In this document: positions 59,402 to 64,000 of the stretch, one piece after another | Layout of the letters: the number at the start of each line of letters is the position of its first letter | Numbering within the stretch: the first letter of the stretch is position 1 | Assembly (NCBI RefSeq): GCF_000003815.2 | Contig: NC_049994.1 | Location: forward strand, 11,939,376-12,003,375 | Length of the DNA stretch: 64,000 nucleotides | DNA from: Branchiostoma floridae | Taxonomy: Eukaryota; Chordata; Leptocardii; Amphioxiformes; Branchiostomatidae | Direction: 5' to 3' | Position numbers and translations under genes: made by a program | The notes under the pieces: model-generated | Database searches by the model: none | What the model saw: the letters and a program-made list of their open reading frames with translations, nothing else | What the model was told of the DNA's origin: nothing

Positions 59402-62400
59402 CCTTGTACTCCGGGTTGGATAAGGAGGGTCATGTTAAGTGCCTTTTCCAAGGACACATCGTCTAGCCAGAATTGCCAGGAAGCCAACCCGTAAACTGTT
59501 TCAATTCCGTGTCATATCCATTAGACAATTAAGCGTCTCCAGTCTCCCATGAGGTCATATTCCCCTTTGACCATATTCTCTCCTGTCCCATCATATTACC
59601 CTCTCAAATATAGACAGACTAAATGATTTACTTTTTCAATAAAACTTATCATCGGATTTCAAGATGTCCGGGGTTAGCAACAGTCGTGTTGGCTGTTAGC
59701 AGACCAAGACATGTCGACATGGAACTTCCTTTAACGAACCAGCTCTCTCACGAATGCCTATCGGATGCAAAGCAGGGAGTCCAATTGCCAATTTCAAAAT
59801 GAAAGCGCCAAGGACTCCAGGAAGATCCCGACTGTGCGGACTTGGATAATGTCAAGGCACAAGTTCTCTATAGAGGTACTGATTAACTTCTGGAACCTTC
59901 TGCCATACACTATAAAGACTTCAAACTTTCAACCCCAAATGTAAAACTTGGTCTGACCTCTGACATTCTAATAATGAGTTACTGGGGCAAACTGGACTAT
60001 GACTTGTATCATTATTATCGTTAGTTTTATCGTTATCTTTTTCTTCATTGTTTACACCATTATTATCACCATTATATATCTATCATTGTATGTTGTCAAT
60101 CTTTATTTGCATGTGGCTGTATGTACACGCATGTACATTACTTATTATCTATTTGTAAAGCAGGACCTCACTGGAAAGCACGTCCGACAGTTACTAAGAA
60201 ATGGCAGAAAATATAAATAAAAAATAGATAAGAACTAAAAGGACACCTGTTATTTCTATATAATGCATTCAAAACCAGCTAAGGACTTCACTGAATGCAA
60301 GGTACTAGCTCTAACTTATGTAGATTCTACTAATATCGACCTTCAACTTACCGTTACCCAGCCAGAGGATTTTATTTGGGATTCACGTAAGCCCGTTGAC
60401 TGACTTTATCTTCGTGCATCAAAGACGCTTCTTACAGCTGATAGCATTTTAAAAGAGTTGAAGATGGATTATAATCTTTCATTTCAGCATCGGATGTAAC
60501 ATCCATTGGCATAATACCGGCCGGTTTTCTGCAATTTCTCAAGCAATGCTAATTTGGCAAATGATCAACGTATCATTTTCTCCAGTTACATGTTGCTGTT
60601 ACAGCTTACCTTTGCCACTTCTTCTGTGTATATTATTTTGTCTCTCTTGTCCTGCTATAATCATAATATCGTAATTGGAACACACCGCGGAATTGCACGG
60701 AGAACGGGCGCGTGGTTGGAAGGGGGTGCAATAATACCGGCCGAACGAAACACGGCACAATTAACTGCCGCTATGTACCTTTATACATCCTCTGTTGTTC
60801 CTTCCTTTCCAGTTAGTAGTTGCACAAAACAAAAACCTGCATGAGCATACAAAAAGTCATGAGAAAATGGGCGTATACTGACAAGAATTTTCATTTAATT
60901 TTGGTCCGTCACAACCGCTATGACGTGAAACTTGACTGCTGGCGTAGCATTAAAAATGGCGGGAAAATGGCGGCGTACGTTCAATTTGACCCATTCAGCC
61001 GTAGATCCGGGCGATAATGCAACGGTTCTTCACACTTTTACACGAGTTGTAGGTCACCGAAAGAATTTCAAGATTGCTGTTGAATCATGCTCGTCTTGTG
61101 CCGTGAGCACGTGTGATTATTATCTACAAATCTGGCGATGAACGTGACAGTGTGTTTGTCCCACGACGAGCTCGCCTGCCCCGAAAATGAACTGAAAACT
61201 TTTGGCCTTGTTGTCTTCGAATGAATAGTTATCGATGCTTTGTAAATGATGTATTGGACACCTAGATGTCTGAAGTGTGCATACCTCAGAAATAACTATT
61301 GTTGCATGTGTAAATCTCTTTAAATTCCATTATTTTTTATCGGCCGGTATAAGTCTTACGGCCGGTATTATGCCAATGCATGTTATACTTATGACGTCTA
61401 GTATGCTATGACGACTTTTATCAAGATAAGATCCTTTTACTCCGGGTTGGATAAGGAGTGTCATGTTAAGTGCCTTTTCCAAGGACACATCGTCTAGCCA
61501 GAATTGCCAGGAAGCCAACCCGTGAACCGTTTCAATCCCGTGTCATATCCATTAGACAATCAAGCGTCTCCAGTCTTCCATGAGGTCATATTTCCCTTTG
61601 ACCATATTCTCTCCTGTCTCATCATATTACCCTCTGAAATATAGAGTGACTGACTAAATTATTTACTTTTTCAATAAAACTTATCATCGGATTTCAAGAT
61701 GTCCGGGGTTAGCAACAGTCATGTTGACTGTTAGCAGACCCAGACATGTCGACATGGAACTTCCTTTAACGAACCACCTCTCTCACGAATGCCTATCGGA
61801 TGCAAAGCAGGGAGTCCAATTGCCAATTTCAAAATGAAAGCGCCAAGGACTCCAGGAAGATCCCGACTGTGCGGACTTGAATAATGTCAAGGCACAAGTT
61901 CTCTATAGAGGTACTAATTAACTTCTGGAACCTTCTGCCATACACTATAAAGACTTCAAACTTTCAACCCCAAATGTAAAACTTGGTCTGACCTCTGACA
62001 TTCTAATAATGAGTTACTGGAGCGAACTGGACTATGACTTGTATCATTATTATCGTTAGTTTTATCGTTATCTTTTTCTTCATTGTTTACACCATTATTA
62101 TCACCATTATATATCTATCATTGTATGTTGTCAATCTTTATTTGCATGTGGCTGTATGTACACGTACATTACTTATTATCTATTTGTAACGCAGGACCCA
62201 ACTGGAAAGCACGGACAGTTACTAAATAATGGCAGAAAATATAAATAAAAAATAGATAAAAACTAAAAGGACACCTGTTATTTCTATATAATGTATTCAA
62301 AAACAGCTAAGGACTTCACTGAATGCAAGGTACTAGCTCTAACTTATGTAGATTCTACTAATATCGACCTTCAACTTACCGTTACCCAGCCAGAGGATTT

Positions 62401-62581
62401 TATTTGGGATTCACGTAAGCCCGTTGACTGACTTTATCTTCGTGCATCGAAGACACTTCTTACAGCTGATAACATTTTAAAAGAGTTGAGGATGGATTAT
62501 AATTTTTCATTTCAGCATCGGATGTATACTTATGACGTCTAGTACGCTATGACGACTTTTATAAAGATAAGATCTTTTACT
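59402..62581 (+). repeat. 1.14-kb tandem duplication (copy 1 interrupted)
   Basis: Unit 1 is 59402-61439 (about 1.15 kb after removing the 885-bp insertion) and unit 2 is 61440-62581. Both run from TCCGGGTTGGATAAGGAG through TTCAAGATGTCCGGGGTTAG and TCAGCATCGGATGTA to TATGACGACTTTTAT. Very high identity indicates a recent event. The first 130 bp have a tRNA-like or SINE-like minus-strand head (CAATTCTGGCTAGACGATGT). Confidence 0.88.
60499..61383. mobile_element. 885-bp TA-flanked DNA transposon (non-autonomous) with empty site
   Basis: Terminal inverted repeats of about 24 bp share ATTGGCATAATACCGGCC (one mismatch nearer the end), flanked by TA (60497-60498 and 61384-61385). The tandem partner unit has an intact GATGTATACTTATG with a single TA at 62525-62526. 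TA targets are typical of Tc1/mariner-type and some other families. No transposase-like frame remains. Confidence 0.9.
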
Positions 62582-64000
62582 CAGTAAAGTTTCTTTTATT
62601 GTGATAATTCATTCGACGTAGAGTATTAATTTTACTTAGGATGGGGCTTCAACACCAACATCTGCAAACCAAAATAACAGTCTGAACTACTGTACGTCGT
62701 AGGCTGCGTTTCACAATCTTGTACACTGTCATGGAGAGACTGGGACCCCAAGAGCTTTCAACCTTCCTCATCTAAGTATGGAGACTGATTTGTAAAACAT
62801 GAGAAGTACCGATAAGAGCTCAGTGTTTTCTGTTACTTTGCATAGAAACCAGACACCTTCAACTGCATGGTAACTGAGTTCTCAGTGCTCTAATGATAGA
62901 ACCACGTTGGTGCATATTCATGCATGAACAGAATTAATATGTTCGCAATTCTCCTGACTTTAGGAGCATTTTTCACCATGCTTCTAGAGACCAAAATGGT
63001 GGAAGAGCTGTCAGAAGCATGATGTTACCAGGGTATGATCATTATCAATCTACATGTCACAAAGCAAAGAACCCTGCTTAAAAAAACACAGAGAACCGGA
63101 ATACCAATGAATACATTACACAGAAAAGCCTTGTGTGATTGCCTATTCAGACATTTTAAAAGCAAAAAAGCAAGTGCGATACTGCAGAATAATTGCACCG
63201 CGTAGGAACAGTTGAAAAATAGTCGCTATTTTCGATACTGAATACGGACGGTTGAACCGTCAATCTGCCTGATTGGCGTGAATTATCCCCACTGACGTCC
63301 ATGTAATATAAAAGACGCCGTTTTATTCATTTCATAACAGAGATGGTAACAAAAACCGTTAGTGAGATTTGTGCACGTGTACTGAACAGAACCTTATTCA
63401 ATTGGCATAGTTCATTCTACTTGAAAGCCATAGTACCTTATTCAGTCGTGAGGTAACTAGGTGGCAATACAATTACTTGGTACTGATAATGATGAGAAAA
63501 AATAATGGTTTTTCTAGTCATGTATCTAGTACATAGATGCAGTAGTCTAACACTGACGACATAATATAGAATTGGCCGCTCACCAGAGTTCTAATAGGGA
63601 CGCTTGAAACGCCATTCTCTTCTTTGCAAACTCCGATGAGAACTAAGTTTCCTGCCTATTCACAAACTGGACAGACACGGAAAAAGAATAGATGTGTGCA
63701 CTGCCATGAACAGGAAAATAGTTTTGAATCACTCTATAGCTAGTAGAATAGACACATGTATTAACATATGCCCCGTGCAAAGCAACGTCCTTCATTTATA
63801 AACAACAACCATTATTGTGCACATCTTATGCAACGGATGCAGTGGAGGATTGAATGCATTTTCTTAACTGCGTCGAGCTCATTATGAGTATCTAATGTCA
63901 CATTCTGTAAAAGAGGGACACATCAGCTAGATATTTGCTATAAAACAAGGATGACATCCACTTAGCATCAACACCATGCACACAACTTAATCCTCTTCAA
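62582..64000. other. Gene-free stretch to window end
   Basis: No ORF above background or repeat recognised. CAATAAAAG on the minus strand at about 62600 could be the polyadenylation signal of a gene lying outside the window, but nothing supports it. Confidence 0.3.

Noticed and set aside
1-64000. CRISPR arrays, operons, rRNA genes
   Set aside because: No regularly spaced short repeats, clustered co-directional ORFs or rRNA sequence; the window is eukaryotic with split genes.

Overview
The window looks like genomic DNA from an intron-rich invertebrate chordate, most plausibly a lancelet (Branchiostoma-like amphioxus). The reasons are short GT-AG exons separated by kilobase introns, very dense families of short inverted-repeat elements and tRNA-derived SINEs, and two receptors whose closest relatives by eye are vertebrate prokineticin receptors. 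The species call is inference; no database search was possible.

Only two genes can be assembled with confidence. Gene A (+ strand, six coding exons between 8980 and 15914) and gene B (- strand, five coding exons between 46809 and 33986) each join exactly in frame into complete seven-transmembrane receptors of 411 and 412 residues. They are clear paralogues in tail-to-tail (convergent) orientation, with about 18 kb between their stop codons. Both carry prokineticin-receptor hallmarks: the DRY motif split by a phase-2 intron, FCG..WP in extracellular loop 2, VPGQQT in intracellular loop 3, CWGP in TM6, RDF(F/Y)P after TM6 and (D/N)T(V/I)VY in TM7. Gene B also has a plausible TATA box and a non-coding first exon near 47.9 kb. 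In gene B exon boundaries are altered: one intron is absent, and another sits 24 nt upstream of its counterpart in gene A.

Region by region: 1-8.9 kb holds a diverged 1.2-kb duplication, a degenerate array of ~550-bp units, foldback elements, a 100-N gap and, just upstream of gene A, a 238-bp insertion with a 14-bp target duplication and a hammerhead-like motif. 9.0-15.9 kb is gene A, with MITEs and a SINE in its introns. 16-33.9 kb is gene-poor and holds SINEs, a MITE with a nested foldback, and two near-identical 1.34-kb elements. 34-47.9 kb is gene B, whose introns are crowded with MITEs, a pogo-like element, tandem duplications, a 101-bp-TIR element and partial copies of its own exon 1. 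48-64 kb has no supported gene; it holds a SINE, a threefold tandem repeat, a LINE relic, a 94-bp tandem array and a 1.14-kb tandem duplication, one copy of which is interrupted by an 885-bp TA-flanked transposon.

The two receptors probably act in the same peptide-hormone signalling pathway. The rest of the window is best read as a record of insertion and local duplication, in several places dated by paralogous empty sites.
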